From NCBI RefSeq assembly GCF_021130785.1, contig NW_025777936.1, positions 1 through 64,000 of the forward strand: a stretch of DNA of 64,000 bases. The letters run 5' to 3'. The position numbers were made by a program, and so were the translations under genes. The DNA is from Homalodisca vitripennis (taxonomy: Eukaryota; Arthropoda; Insecta; Hemiptera; Cicadellidae). Within the stretch, counting starts at the first letter, position 1. Each line of letters begins with the position of its first letter. Below are positions 1 through 14,954 of this stretch, one piece after another. The notes beneath the pieces are model-generated. The model saw only the letters and a program-made list of their open reading frames with translations, did not search any database and was not told the origin of the DNA.

Positions 1-2450
1 CGGAAGACAGACGGAAAGTGTGGGATCCCAACAAGATGCCGACACATGAAAGATGTGGACACATGAAAGATGTGGGACGGTTAAAGTATGTGGACATTCA
101 TCGGTAAAATAGGTAGTAGCAGTGCGAGAGGCATTGGGCAAGTGTAGGGTACCAGCAGATGAGTTTTATAGGACAGTGTACGGTAACGTGTAGACCATAT
201 GCTTAAACCATTGACGTAGACTACGTAAAGTTTGGGCTGTTATACGCTCTGTTAAAACTCAAATTATGGGAAGCAGTAGAAAAGTGTGAGGCTCCGGCAG
301 GGACCGTTAGAAATGCATGTCCAAGAGACGGGGTGGTTATAGGCGTATGTGTGGATATTGATCGGTGGTAAAATCCGTGTATGAGCGTTACGTTCAAGTA
401 CGGCAGAGTGAGCCTTGAGACGCTCGGAGTACTCAGGCTGTAGACGTAGGCACAGGAACGCGTAAAGTTTGGGTTGTTAAGACCCGAATTATGGGAAGCG
501 TTAGGAAGGTGTGAGGCCTGGTTAAAAATGCATGTCCAAGAGACGAACAGTTACAGGCCGATTTATGTGGAGATTGATTGGTGATAACATCCGTGTATGA
601 GCGTTACGTTCAAGTACGGAAGACAGATGGAAGAAAGTGTGGGATCCCTGCAGGGTGCCGACACACGAAACATGTGAACGGTTGAAGTATGTGAATATTC
701 ATCGGTAAAAAGTAAGCGGTAGGAGTAGGGGATGCATATTGAATGTGTGGGGATCCGGCAAACGAAAGGTGTAGGGCAGTGATCGGTACAGTGTAGACGG
801 TAAACTCCGGTATGCTCAAGTATGAGAACATTGGCAGCGTGACGTTTAGACGCTCCTTAAGACGCTTGGGATACGCAGACTGAGGCGTAGGTAAACGTAA
901 TGGTTAGGGTGTTTCAGGAGACAGGCAAAGTGTGTAGTCCTAGCAGTGTGAGCCATAATAGTCCCCGGTACTCGAAAGGGTGGATAGTCCTATGCACAAA
1001 TCAGGGTATGAGCGATATTCCTGGGTGAGACAGCTAGATAATATTGGAGCCTTGGTAGTATGCGATTAAGGGCTCCAGGCGCTCGTTACTCGAAAAGGTG
1101 GAAATCTGTAGGCACACGTACAGTTGTTAGAAATCAGGAGTTAACAGCGTAAGACAGTTGGAGGGAGCCGTTAGAAATATAGGTGAAAGCGTGTAACGAA
1201 AGGTCTATGCACACGTAAAGGTGATAGGTAAGAGCGATACGCTCGGCTAAGAGCATTAGAGAAGTATCGGATCCCGGCAGTGTGAGCCTTAAGACTATCC
1301 GGTACTCGAAAGGGTGGGTTAGTCCTATGCACAAATCAGGGTATGAGCGATATTCCGGGGTGAGACAGCTAGATAGTATTGGAGCCTTGGTAGTATGCGA
1401 TTGAGGGCTCCAGGCGCTCGTTACTCGAAAAGGTGGAAATCTGTAGGCACACGTACAGTTGTTAGAAATCAGGAGTTAACAGCGTAAGACCAGTTGGAGG
1501 GAGCCGTTAGAAATATAGGTGAAAGCGTGTAACGAAAGGTCTATGCACACGTAAAGGTGATAGGTAAGAGCGATACGCTCGGCTAAGAGCATTAGAGAAG
1601 TATCGGATCCCGGCAGTGCGAGCCTTAAGACTATCCGGTACTCGAAAGGGTGGGTAGTCCTATGCACAAATCAGGGTATGAGCGATATTCCGGGGTGAGA
1701 CAGCTAGATAGTATTAGAGCCTTGGTAGTATGCTGTTGAAAGGCTGCAGGCGCTCCGCTACCCGAAAAGGGGGAAGTCTGTAGGCGTAGGCATACGTAAA
1801 GTTTGGGTTGTTATATGCTCTGTTAAGACCCGAAGTACAGGAGACAACAGAAAAGTGTTCGTGAATTTTTATCAGTATAAAACCGAGTGTAGGCGATACG
1901 TCAAAGTACGGTAGGTGATGGTGGTGGGAAATGGCGGAGCAGGGTGCCGAACACACGAAAAATGTAGGCGGTTGAAGTATGTGGGCATTCAATCGGTTAA
2001 AAGTAGAGAGTAGGAGTACGGGAGGTATTGGAAAAATTTAGGGTCCCGGCAGACTAATGATTTAGGAAAGTGATCGGTAAAGTGTAAGTCATAAAACCAT
2101 AAGACAGACCATTGTGAGCCTTAAGACGCTTAGGCTGTAGGCGCAGGCTTAGGGTTTGTTAGAAATCAGGGGCTAACAGCGTAAGACAGTCGGAGGGGCG
2201 GTTAGAAAATACGGACGAAAGCGGGTACCGATAGGTGTATGCAGACGTAAAGGTTATGCAATAGGTAAGATCGATACGCAAGGATTCGTATTGGTTCTGG
2301 GTAGTGTGCGGGTGTCCATACGGCCAAGGTTTGGTTCAGTAGGCGTCGGCTACAGCCGTGGTACAGAAGGTCAGAGGTGTGTGACAAACAGGAAGTCTGG
2401 GTTAAGATAGGTGACAAGAGGAAGTCTGGGTTAAGATAAGTTGCCGGAAA
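1..2450. repeat. Complex satellite array, GC-richer than the rest
   Basis: Related words recur in the same order: a block starting CGGAAGACAGA at 1 and again at 617, a block GGTTGAAGTATGTG near 672 and 1970 (GGTTAAAGTATGTG near 80), and GTAAAGTTTGGG near 226, 461 and 1796. Base composition is clearly less AT-rich than the flank. The several short open frames on the minus strand are copies of one another and follow the repeat, so I do not call them genes. The left end continues beyond the window. Confidence 0.75.
967..1732. repeat. Tandem repeat, period about 335 bp, 2.3 copies
   Basis: The word GGTACTCGAAAGGG occurs at 967, 1301 and 1637. The first two units are nearly identical along their whole length, and the third is cut at about 1732 where the array changes to related but diverged sequence. 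This is the youngest amplification inside the larger satellite. Confidence 0.85.
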
Positions 2451-2589
2451 CCAGGAAGTCTGTGGTTAGGGAATACCAAAATGTATCTTCCATAAGAGAC
2501 AATGCTAAAATAGCGCCATAAGAACCCATGTTAAAATAACTCCATAAGAGCCCATGTTAGCGCTCATCGCGAGGGTAGTCTACTTACAT

Positions 2590-3345
<756 letters not shown>

Positions 3346-5455
3346 TTTATCACGGACGTAGTGAAGAAACAGTCATTTCTTGTTATACATTGGAATAGAG
3401 ATGTTTGTCCATCCAAAATTCTTTTTTAATGGGGAAAGGTAAAATCTGAAAGATTATGCAGGGAAAATTTCCACCATCATCAAAGAGTCTCATGAACAAA
3501 AGGTGGAAATACTCAGATGCTATTGTGGATCTGTGACGTACAAAAAAGGAGAAAATTGTGTACTATTGTAATATCGGCTCGCAATTTGTAATATGACATG
3601 TCGTAATGTAGAGTGAAGCATTGTAAACTGCTTATAAATAAGATAATTGTTATAAAAGATTTTTGGCTAGTATAGAAAGTTTCTGTAGTGAATGCAATTA
3701 CTAATTGTTTTTCACATGAAAAGTTAAACAAAAAATGTCCAAGTGGTTGTAAATATGAAAGAATATTTCTCTTTTAATAAATTATGAAAGCTTCGTTGTA
3801 CATGCGGTATACTCTAATAACTAATCATGGAGAGAAGAAATAATAGTCCTGCTACTGTAGGGAGTAAACAATGTAACGCTTAGCTCAAAATTACAATGTA
3901 ACTTAGAAATTATTAAATTACTTTCTATGAGAAACGCGCTGAATTCACAACTCCTAATATGAACCTAAATTCAAGGCAAAATAAAGTGCTTTATTCGTTT
4001 TTGTTTAGTTATATTTGTTTAAATTCTGCTCAACGTTTTATGTATACGACAGCAAAGTTCTATAAAGCATTTATTTGTACTTTCACTTTAGTACAATTTT
4101 TAGAAACTCTACATACATTTACGTAATATGATGTACTCATACTACGTTCACTGTATGCTCCGCAACAGACACTGTTGAAAGTTTGACGATAGGCAATGCT
4201 TGTGACGTAATGTTAATTGCGTGCCAAACTATGTCTGCCATTGTTTTGTTGTTTAAAACACTCTGGAGAAAGTCTTTGTGATGAAATACTCGGTTGAGTG
4301 CAATATTTTTTACATTTTTTGTAACTCACTAAGCGATATTAGAACGTTAATTAATATTTGAGCACTTGGAGTTTCTTCTATAGCAAAATATAGAAGTATG
4401 GAATAAACGACTAAGTAAAACATTTCCTAATATTTAACGCAAACAGCTTCTCTAAGGATAGAGCGAGTTACGTATATCTAGTCAAGGACACGCACTTCAA
4501 GTCAGTAGGTTAATTTGTTATCGATATATCCCCCTGATTGATTGGCAAAGCTATTATTCAGTTAATCAAAATTCCAGTTTCTTATGAGTTCATGTTTAAT
4601 TCAGTGTTAGTGTTGAAGTCCAGAAACCATTCGATCCAACCAGTAAACTTTAATATACCACAGATAAAGGGAGACTTACTTTAGAATACTTTCTTCTTTA
4701 AGATTCTAGAAAAATTACTTTTTTAATTGTTGTATATTTTTAACTGAGTAAAATGCTTCATTATCAAATGGCTTAATAAATGAGATTATGTTTTATTTAG
4801 TCGGCACGTTTGTAATAAAATACATAAAAAATGTGTGAAAAGTGTTAATTACCATCAATTTTTAGTACAGCCTCATTTCAATTCCTCTATTCAATAAACG
4901 TTTCTATTTATAATATTATTCCGGTGCAAAATGTTCATATTTTTGTATCGTCTCTTAAGTGCAATAACGTGTGAAGAATCAACTAAATCTTTTCACTAAC
5001 AATATTTTAAAACTACGAAGCATATAATTTATGTGAAAACTATTTCATATTCTCACAATACATTACTCCATCACAACCGGACAATCATTTCGGAAAAATT
5101 CAAAACAGTGAAGTCATCTGATTCAATAAATGAAACACTAAAACACATAATCCCTAGTACGTTTATTTTATTTACTTCCAGTCACTTAGGTAGTTTGTTC
5201 AGAACATTTAGCTTTTACTTATAGTAGTTAAAAACTATTTTGTAAAACAACTGCTGTCTGGTATAAATACGCAAGCCTGAAAGATACGCAGAATAAAGTC
5301 TATAAACATCATAAAACACGTTAAATTTAAAAGCAACCAACTATGACATAAATGTCGCTGTCATGTAATAATATGCATACGGAAAATATGTCACAAAAGA
5401 AATGTATATGAGATCTATAAAAAAATTAATTAAACATATGCTAATGACCAACCTT

Positions 5456-5645
5456 GGCAGGGATTGGGACTGCCTGTGCTTAAAACAGTTGCCATGCATT
5501 CACCACTGTTACTAGAACCAACAGCAATGGCTGCAGTGAAACTGTTATGCGCACCCAGGTTAGAGCATTCCATGGTACTAGGGCCAGTCCTTGGGCAGGT
5601 CGTCGCCCTTCCACCATGTAATACTCCCCTCCCTTATTAGGGTGG
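5456..5645. repeat. Conserved 190-bp core of module delta (copy a)
   Basis: Contains GGGATTGGGACTGCCTGTGC, then CAGCAATGGCTGCAGTGA and CCTTGGGCAGGTCGTCGCCC. It is GC-rich compared with its flanks and better conserved between copies than the surrounding sequence. Confidence 0.8.
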
Positions 5646-7937
5646 TTAATAGAGATATGTAGGCTACGTCACGTGTGCTGCAATCTACCGTATACAATAT
5701 GCACTTCCTCGACAAGAGAATAATATAGATCCATAAATTCTCACTAAACGTATTGATCTTTACAGTAGAAATACTTGATAAAAACGTTAAAACATTTCCG
5801 TTTCTAAAATTCTAATAGATTAGGACAAGAAAAAAATATTTTATTTTATACACCGGTTGATATTAAAAGGAAATACATTCTATTCTCGTTTGCAATTTAA
5901 GTAATATAAATATAGAGTTTACTCCTTATTTAGTTCAATTTAATCTTGAAGTACACTCCTAATTGCACCCAATCTTTCAAGTGCACAATGTGCTGACTTG
6001 AAAGATGTGTCAATATTATTAAAGATAAGTTTGATTTAATATTATTAGCATCTGATAGGATAAGACTTCTACGTTCACCACATATAAAACTTTAAGACCA
6101 ATGCTAAACATTTAACTTTTCATAAAGATTAAGTTCACAACGGTTAAAAATTACTAAATAATGAACCCGTTATAATTTAGTTTCTATAGAAAATATCTAA
6201 TAATGGAATTCATAGATTTAATAACCTCATGGAACCTTTATTTTTATTACATATTATTAATAATAACCTCCGTTAATAATTTCCGTCCTGTTCTCACTGA
6301 TAACTTGTTTGAAGTTAGCCTACGACCTCAGGTAGCGGACACAGGTACTAACTTTACCAACACCCTGGAGGTGTTTATGGAGAAACAAACTGAGGCAATA
6401 CATTGATGGCGTGAAAGGAGACATAACGAGAAACGACTTGCGGTCGAATATTTATTTAGTTTCCAGCAGTGGAAAATGAAATTGTGTGTGCTGATATCAC
6501 AGGAGATTTGAAAACATAACCAGTAAATGCACGTAACCCTGTCAGTTCGCCATCAGAGTCTCGGGAGTCAAGTCGTAGATCACTATTAGCGGCTTTTTTT
6601 CTCGCACTAATGTAATTCCACCATTATTTTTTGTATATTTAGATATAATCCATATAGGAAAGAACTAAGATCAATGTGTTTAAATATAAACATCTAGTAC
6701 AGATCTTACAACATTGTCTAGTTGAATAGATAGTACAGTTACAACGCAGGGTAACCTACGCATGTTTATATGAAGCTTATAAATAACAAAATCAATCTGA
6801 GTTTACTGGTTGACCTGGAAGAAATTGATTGTAAACCAAGCTACGTTTGGAGGAATCAAAACGACACAGCATCGAAAGGGATACAAAATATAAAACAGTA
6901 TTTACATGCATATAAACATACAATACAGTAAGTGAGTTGTAGTACTTCTGCTGTTCTACAGGTAAATAAGTCAAAGCCATGAGTTGCTACAATCTTAACT
7001 AAAGGCGTAATTGTTCAACACTAATATTCAGACAACATATACAGTCATACATACAAGACAACATCTAGGTGAAATGTATTCAATGAAAATTGTGATGTTT
7101 TGACTTATCTATCTGAAGAATATCCCAGCCAAAACGACAGAGGTTCAGCCGTGGTGTTCTGGTCATAGGCCGGAAGAAGACTGAATACAAACTCTGCTAA
7201 CTTTGTTCGTATCAACTTGAAGGAAAATTACTCTCGATGCCTCTGTACTAAAACATTTTTCAAAGGTTTTTAAATTGGTTTAAATTGTGTTTTCATGGTA
7301 ACAAGGAATAATTATTGTTTGTTAAGAAATATGCTATTCTTATGGCGTAAGTTAGTTATATAAATTATCAGGAGGAACAATCTAAAATTTTACACCAGAA
7401 AAACTTATTTATCTAATTTTGTATAGGTCTTTACAGCAGAATAAGTATATAAACCCATTATAGAAAGTTGAATTAAACAAATAGATAATGCCAGTCGTAT
7501 GCTGGAGAATCATGAAATAAATAGTTTCAATAATTATAATATGTTTGTTTTAGTTATTGCAGAAGAACTATAATTTGACCCAACTCAGAAAATAGTTATT
7601 TGCAAAATGGTAGTGTGGCAAATATCAACCTGTCCAAGCTGAGATTATTGACAAAATTCACCCTCTTTAGTTATAATTTCTAAGATAATTTTTATATTGT
7701 AAAATAGTATGTTCCTAACACAGTAAAACATAACGAACAAATGTATAATCGTTAAGCTAAGCAACATGCTTGCTCGAAAAGCTTCATTTTGTTATACAAA
7801 ACTTTCTTTTTTACTGGTTCCATGTAACTCTCGTTTATTATTGGTAAAATATTCAAAAATATGCCGGAAAATATGTCTTGAAGTAAATTTCGATTGAATC
7901 TACTATCATTTTACATCTTAAAAAACCAATTTAAACA

Positions 7938-8100
7938 GGAATTGGGGACTGCCCTATAGTTAAAATAGTTTCCGTGCATCACTAATGTTGCTATATTCAA
8001 CAGCAATGGCTGCAATGTTATGCGCACTCAGGTTAGGGCATTGTATGGCGCTCTAGCCAGTATTTTCACGTCGTCTGGCCCTTATTAGGTTGGAGGATAG
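7938..8100. repeat. Diverged copy of the delta core (type II)
   Basis: Recognisable by GGAATTGGGGACTGCC and CAGCAATGGCTGCAATG, with small deletions. Its closest relative is at 57768-57957, in the same place of block beta copy 2, so the type II core predates the block duplication. Confidence 0.65.
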
Positions 8101-9798
8101 GGATATCTCGGTGTACGTTACCTGTGCTGCAATCTACCGCAGACAATATGTATGAGAATAACGCAGATCCGTAAATTCTCTTTGACACTTATTGAACTTT
8201 GAAGTATAAATACTATATAACTGGGTTTTGGGTTTTCAGATTATATATTTATTAATTATCATTATCACACATGATCTTTAAAATTTGCATGATAATTCCT
8301 TTTTAAATGAACAACATTAAGTTATATGATTGTGCACATTCAACCGTGAAATTTAGTTGACCGCCATTAAAGCACTTAGTAGCCTGAAACATTTCGTTTA
8401 TGTTTTCTGAGGTGATGTTAAGTTTACTCTTCTGCATGATCACTCTATATGACCGCATGACGATAGTAAAATGAGTTATATCATTAAAAATTAGCATGCA
8501 AACTTAGCGAAGTCTGTTATAACAAACACGTGGAGTAGGGTACTCGTACCTTGTAGTATAAACAAACAATAAAAGAAATTGATATGGTTCATGTAAAAAC
8601 ATGTAAATAGTGAAACATGTAAATTTAGGAATGATTTAGGAGAATTCACAAGCAACAATGCTGGACTAACTTATCCCGTAGATGCCTACATATATTCTAC
8701 TTCTACTGATGTAATATATAAAAATTAAGTAATTTATGTTTCAATTGATATGTGCTGAATGTTTAATCATTTTAGAATTGAAAGGACAGGGCAAATTTTT
8801 GTCATTTTACACCAAGAAACAATAAAAACCATCGCCAATGTATCCTGAAAATCATAATAAATTGAACTGAGTTTGACGTTAACATGGATCGATAAAATAC
8901 CAACATTATGGTGACCTAATAAAAACTGCAGTAGATTATAATTTTAAGAAAACACGGAGCAAGCTCATTAATTGTGTTGGAGACAAATATCCTTTGGGAT
9001 TTTAGAGCATTGAAGAACATTTTTTTAATAATTTCTAAGCGTTACTGGATATACAATTTTTCGTCAATACTATTTCCTTATTTCATGTCAGCTGTATCAC
9101 AGAGATTTAATTGAAGCATTTTACATCAGCTGTGTTTATTAAATGTTGTGTTATGTTTACATTGTTTTCTTATTAATAAAAAAAAACTTGTAATTTGTCA
9201 TTTCTAGCAAATGAAGAAACAGTGTATACAAATTTTGCAGCAACCTATTTCGGAGACGTAAATCAGTCAGATTGTTCTAGGATGAAACATTGTTTTATTT
9301 AACAAAGCATACAGGCGAAAACCACTTTTAAAATTTCGATATGTTGTCGTAGTGGCTTGATATAACATGGGCTTACATGTGCATTGTTATCTACCAGTGA
9401 GAGGTTACATCAGTTAGTGAAAGTTATCCAACTCGTCAACTGAAATATGGAATTCTCACTAAATCTTCAAATCCGAGTGTCCGCAAGAAGAACCTGGTGG
9501 TCCGCTTGATACCCCTCCAAATGGTAAATCAAAATATTTTATTAGCTTCCTGGATTGTAGCCATTATTGTGTATGTATAAGTTTATGTTTATTATAATTA
9601 AATTAGCATGAGTTACAGAAACTATCATTAGTCTACATAATAATAAGACAGCTTTACTGTTGGTTTTAATAACATATTTATAAATTAGATATTTTTATCG
9701 GATACAAAGTACACTGACACTTATAACATTTAGAATTTCACAAGTTTTCCAAAGTGGTTTCATTAGCAAACTGATAACATGCGATCATAAATTTTAAA

Positions 9799-11640
9799 TC
9801 TTTGGTGTTTCATCTAATATAACCATGTATGTAGACTTGTTATGAGGATATTAATTTACCTTTTAATTTAGGGCGAGGCAAGGTTTCTGGTTAGAAGCAG
9901 CACTGCTTTTATTATTTTAGATCCTTTTAGAATAGTTAGCTTGTAGTTGTGTTTAAAATTCAATCTTTTCTGTGTAAGAATAGGGTATATGTGTGATATA
10001 CTTTAACTTTAATCAAATACAAAATTACCCTAAATTTGGAAAGACTGATTCATAAACTTCAAGCTAATATAAGTAATGAATAAAACGCGTTTCATTATTT
10101 AGCAAAATTAAACAAAGATATTTTTAATGTTATTGCAGTCAAGTCAGACAATCATCAACATTGTTCCTTAGAATACGTAATAAAATATGTATAAAAATAA
10201 GGGAAAAAGCGCACTGCAAGGAAGTAATGTTAAGAGAAACTAAATTACGTGGATCTCATAACAACCCAACTCTATCATCACAGTTTACTATAGGAAATAA
10301 CAACTAATTGCAAGTAATGTGATTGCAGGTTTTTGTGGTGTAATGGTAACTATTGCATCTATAGAAGATCGTTAGGACTTTATAATTAATTGATAAGTGA
10401 CAGAGAATCAGTTGATTTCTCCCTGCAAACTAACTGTACGTAACATTTTAGCTAGGCTTAATATATCATATGTCTCTACATCGGTCACAGCAGCCAGAGA
10501 TTATCATCAAGTTATCAATTGTTTATATAATGTTCACGTTCAAGTACAGAAAATATTCGATCCAACCATCTAAGACCTTCTCTAAGATTGTACAAAACAT
10601 ATTTGTGATTTGTTCTCTAATTTTAACTGAGTAAAATGCCTGATTACCAAATGAATTAATAAGTGAGATTATGTTAAGATGATCCTGTACGTTTGGAATA
10701 AATTACATTCAAAATATGAAATAATTTAAATTACCACTGATTTTAATACAGCCTCAAAAAGTTCCTCTAATTAACAAACGTTTCCATAATGTTGTTCCGT
10801 TTCAAAAGTTGCATTGCTTTTTATCGCCTCTGAAGTAATGCGTCAAATGCGTTGTGTGTAGAATCAACTGGATCTTCTCACTACAAATATTTATTAAAAA
10901 AACTAAACATGTAATTTATGTGAGAACTATATCATTACCTCTGAAGTAATGCGTCTAATGCGTTGTGTGTAGAATCAACTGGATCTTCTCACTACAAATA
11001 TTTACAATAAAAACTAAACATGTAATTTATGTGAGAACTAATTCAACAAGAGAATAATATAGATCCTTAAATTCTCACTAAGACGCATTGAACTTTACAG
11101 TGTAAATATTTGATAACAGCGTTTAATGTTGTCATATTATTTTTTATATATTTTTAAACTATTATTGAAGTTCGAGTACATTTATACAAGAAAAAAGTAA
11201 TTTTTATGTAAGACCGCTTGATATTAAAAGGAAATGTATTCTGTTCTCGCTTTTAATTTAAGTAATATAAATAAATAGAGGTTACTCCATACGTTCTTCA
11301 ATTTGACACAAATTTCTGCAATGCTTGTACCAAATCACTCAAGTGCATAATATACTGACTTGAGAGATGTATAAATATTATTATAAATAATTTTGATATA
11401 ATGTTAAGATTTGATACAATAAGAATTTTACGTTCCCTAGGTATAAAACGTTAAGACGAATGCTAAATATTGGACTAACCTTTTAGTTAAGATTATGTTA
11501 AAAAAGGTTAAATACGACTAAATATTGAAATAGTTATGAATTTAGTTTCTATGCATATGATATAGAACTTTCCGATCTATATAGAAAAAATATCAAATAA
11601 ATCTACTAAAGTTTTAATTTAAGAATTTAAAACGACCAAC
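9799..11640. repeat. Host repeat block gamma, copy 1
   Basis: Collinear with about 61090-62770, beginning with GGTGTTTCATCTAA and including ATGTAGACTTGTTATGAGGA-like sequence. The junction at 9780-9799 is the uninterrupted state of the site that holds the TIR element at 59598-61089 in the other copy. No gene seen. Confidence 0.7.
10827..11040. repeat. Tandem duplication, period 111 bp
   Basis: CCTCTGAAGTAATGCGTC starts at 10827 and again at 10938, and both units continue through ACATGTAATTTATGTGAGAA. The homologous stretch near 62152 has a single unit, so the duplication arose in this copy. Confidence 0.85.
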
Positions 11641-11641
11641 C

Positions 11642-14640
11642 TTGGCAGGGATTGGGACTGCCTATGCTTAAAACAGTAGCCGTGCATTCATCACCGTTAC
11701 TAGAAACAACAGCGATGGCTGCAGTGACACTGTTATACGCACCCAGGTTAGAGCATTACATGGTACTAGGGCCAGTCCTTGGGCAGGTCGTCGCCCTTCT
11801 ACCATGTAATACTCCCCTCCCTTATTAGATTGGTTAATAATTGATATATTTAGGTTACGTCGCGTGTGCTGCAATCAATCTACCGCAGACAATATGCTCT
11901 TCCTCAACAAGATAATAATGTAGATATGTAAATTCTCACTGAGACGTGGTGAACTTTACAGTATAATTACTTGGTTATAGCGTTTAATGTTTCAGATTAT
12001 ATAATGTTTAAGTATTATTGTAGTCCGTGTAGATTTAAACAAGAAAAGAGCATTTTATGTAACAAAGAGGTTGATATTTAAAGACAATTTATTCTATTCT
12101 CGGTTGCAATTTAAGTAATATTAATATAGGGCCTACCCCATATATAATGTGGTTACGTCTGACATAGGATTTTGATCCAATTCCACCCAGTCTTTCAAGT
12201 ACACAATGTGCTGACTTGAGAGATGTATCAATATTATTATAGATAATTTTCTTTTAATATTTGGATCTGATATGATAAGAATTCCATATAAATGATAAGA
12301 ATAAGATTAAGACGATAAGACTGGTGCTAAACATTGAACAACAACGGACAAGTTTACAAAGTTACAAACGACTCAATATTGAAACCATTGTGAATTTCGT
12401 TTCTGCAGAAACTTTTTAACAATGGAATTCATAGATTTATGAACTTCATGGAATCTTTCCTTTTATTAAAATACTTAATAATATCCTATGTTAATGATTT
12501 CCGTCTTGTTCTCACTGATACTGTGTTGGAAATTAGCCCACGACCACGGGTAGTGGAGGCTACTACCATTACCAACGTCCTGGTGACGTTAGAGGAGGAC
12601 AAACTCGTAATTGAATATTTATTTGAGTTCCAGCAGTTATAAACGAAATTATGTGTACTGTAATCACAGGAGATTTGGAAACTAAACCGGTAAATGTACC
12701 AAATCCTGTCAGTACGCCATCGTACTCGTTATTCGCTATACGTCAGTATTCGGGAAAAAGCCACGGGATCACTATTAGCGGGAAGTGATCTCGTACTAAT
12801 GTAATTCCACCGTTTCTTTCTCACGGACAGATTTAAGACCAGCCCTTTCTTAGGGACACTCGAGCAAATATACATTTACCCCAAATCTCTGCTACAGAGG
12901 AGAAGGTTAAGGAAAAGCTGTGAGCGCTTTGCAGCGAATAACACATGCATTCCCTCTACGGTTTGGTGACATTGAATATATATTTTCGACCTAGACTTTA
13001 TGTGGAGTTTAATAATAGCTGAAGTAGTCAAAACCCATTGTTGATTTCTAAACTTCTGTGCCACTAAGATCGACTAGTGGATGTCCGATGACACTCTTTG
13101 GTTGACAAACCTCGCTTCTGGCAAGTGGCATGAGATACTGTTAACGCTCATAACTTTTGTATATTTGTATACAGTTACAATGCAGGATGACCTACGCATG
13201 TTCATATAAAGTTTATAAATGACACAATCAATCTGAGTTTACTGGTTGACTTGGAGGAAATCAATTAGCAAGCACGCTACTTTTAGTGGAATCAAACCAA
13301 CAAAGTATCGAAAGGGATACAAAATATCAAAGTGGATTCTTTCTTTAAATTTGTCCTGTCTCTTTATACTTAAAACTGATCCTTAGGTAATATTTAGATC
13401 ACTGCCAGACAATTAGAAGGTACACACAATCGTTAGTTAAAATGTATACATATAATAAAAACATATTTATTTGTCTGGGGGTGTTTTAGTGTGTAAAGCG
13501 TAAGAAATATAATTTCAGAAAAAAATGATTTCATATATATTTAACCCAACTAATACTTTTCTATGTCGACCACTACCATAACTCACAAAAATTAAGATTT
13601 TTTAGAGATAAACTTTCCGGATAATTTCAAGAACCAGGTTGAGTACTTGAAATATAACAATTGGCTCTGGATTACTGGACGTACACTACTTAAAAAATAA
13701 AAAAAAATGAACAAATACTTTTTAGAATAATATCAAAAGGGAGAAATTTTAAGACAGGTTCCGGTCAACATACAATGGTGGCGCCTATTTAAGAATTAAA
13801 TACGTTTATTGTTACATCATAACTCCACCTTCTTTCTCTTTCTTTGTGTGTGTACGTCGCTATACACACTTTCGTTCAGTCTAAAGAGCCAAAATTAAGT
13901 ACGTCTGAGGAAATACACTTAAATGTTGATTGAGAACAATGCAAAACAATCGCGTGTATAACTGCGTAGTAGAGTGACAAGTTGTGTTTTTAATTTATGC
14001 AAAGACACAAATCAACTACTACCAACTTATCAGTGTATCTTTATTTTCTTATCAAGTGTGCTGCCTCAGCGGTAGTGATAATAACGGACATATATGTGGA
14101 GTAGTGGCCGGAGCCCATACATTAATTACATACAGCTAAATATACAGTAAAATAAGTAGGTCATAGTACTTCTACTATTCTACAGATGTAAGTCAAATTC
14201 ATGAGTTGCTACAATTTAAACTCAAGGCTTAATTTTTAACACCAATATTCAGAAACATATAAAGCCATACATACAAGACAACATCTATGTGAATTGTGTT
14301 CAATGAAAATTGCGTTGTTTTCACTTATCCATTTGAAGAATATTCCAGTCAAAGCGACACAGGCTCAGCCGTGGTTTTCTGGTCATAGGTCGGAAGAAGA
14401 CTGAATATGAACTATGCTAACTCTGTCCGTATCAACTTAAAGCAAAATTATTCAAGATGCCACTGTACCGAACAAAGTTTCAAAGGTATTAAATTATAAA
14501 ATAGTCTTTTCATGGTAACGAGGAATAATTATTGTGAGTTAAGACATAGACCAATGTAAAGGCATATGTTACAGTTACATAAATTCTCAGGAAGAGGAAC
14601 ATATAGATCTTTACACTAGGATATTGAATAAATGAATGAA
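11642..14640. repeat. Module delta, copy b
   Basis: Collinear with 18042-20690, 54686-57240 and (shortened) 5456-7380. Order of markers: the GC-rich core (11642-11835), an AT-rich spacer, CATGGAATCTTTC near 12448, CACTATTAGCGG near 12769, and ACCTACGCATGTTCATATAA near 13190. It contains only decayed short frames. Confidence 0.75.
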
Positions 14641-14744
14641 TATTTGTTTCCCCACAGAAATAAAGGTTACACATATATACAAAAACAGAAAATGATCTCC
14701 ACATGAAGTAGCCTACGACTGGAGATCGAGACGCGATGCAACAT

Positions 14745-14945
14745 TTTAATTAAAATATCTACCAATATATATACCCATTTATGTTTTGCAATTACTTCAT
14801 GATTTTGAGAGTGCGACTATTCACATTTTTGAAAAATAAATTAAACGTTTACTTCCATGACCTGTGGTTTAAAAATTCCAATGACGAGACATAATTGTTT
14901 ATTAAATAAATATATTGAAGTCAATGGCTGCTACTAAGTAGAACA
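14745..14945. repeat. Short dispersed repeat, also near 33120-33365
   Basis: Shares TTTATGTTTTGC, GGTTTAAAAATTCC / GGTTAAAAATTCCGATG and TCA(G)TGGCT motifs in the same order with the stretch upstream of block alpha copy 3. No coding potential seen. Confidence 0.5.
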
Positions 14946-14954
14946 ATACGTTAC

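Larger units (their letters stand above)
3346..9798. repeat. Host repeat block beta, copy 1 (about 6.4 kb)
   Basis: Collinear with 53085-59588, starting with ATTTCTTGTTATACATTGGA-type sequence and running through modules at 5440-7380 and 7930-9790. Relative to 53-59 kb this copy lacks about 700-800 bp near 6885 (present at about 56040-56750, 13320-14140 and 19500-20200), which looks like a deletion here. No intact coding region was seen. Short frames such as 6203-6406 recur in decayed form in other copies. Confidence 0.7.

Noticed and set aside
610..2417. Several minus-strand frames of 63-92 codons
   Set aside because: They repeat with the satellite units (1134-1334 and 1476-1667 are the same peptide) and show no gene signs.
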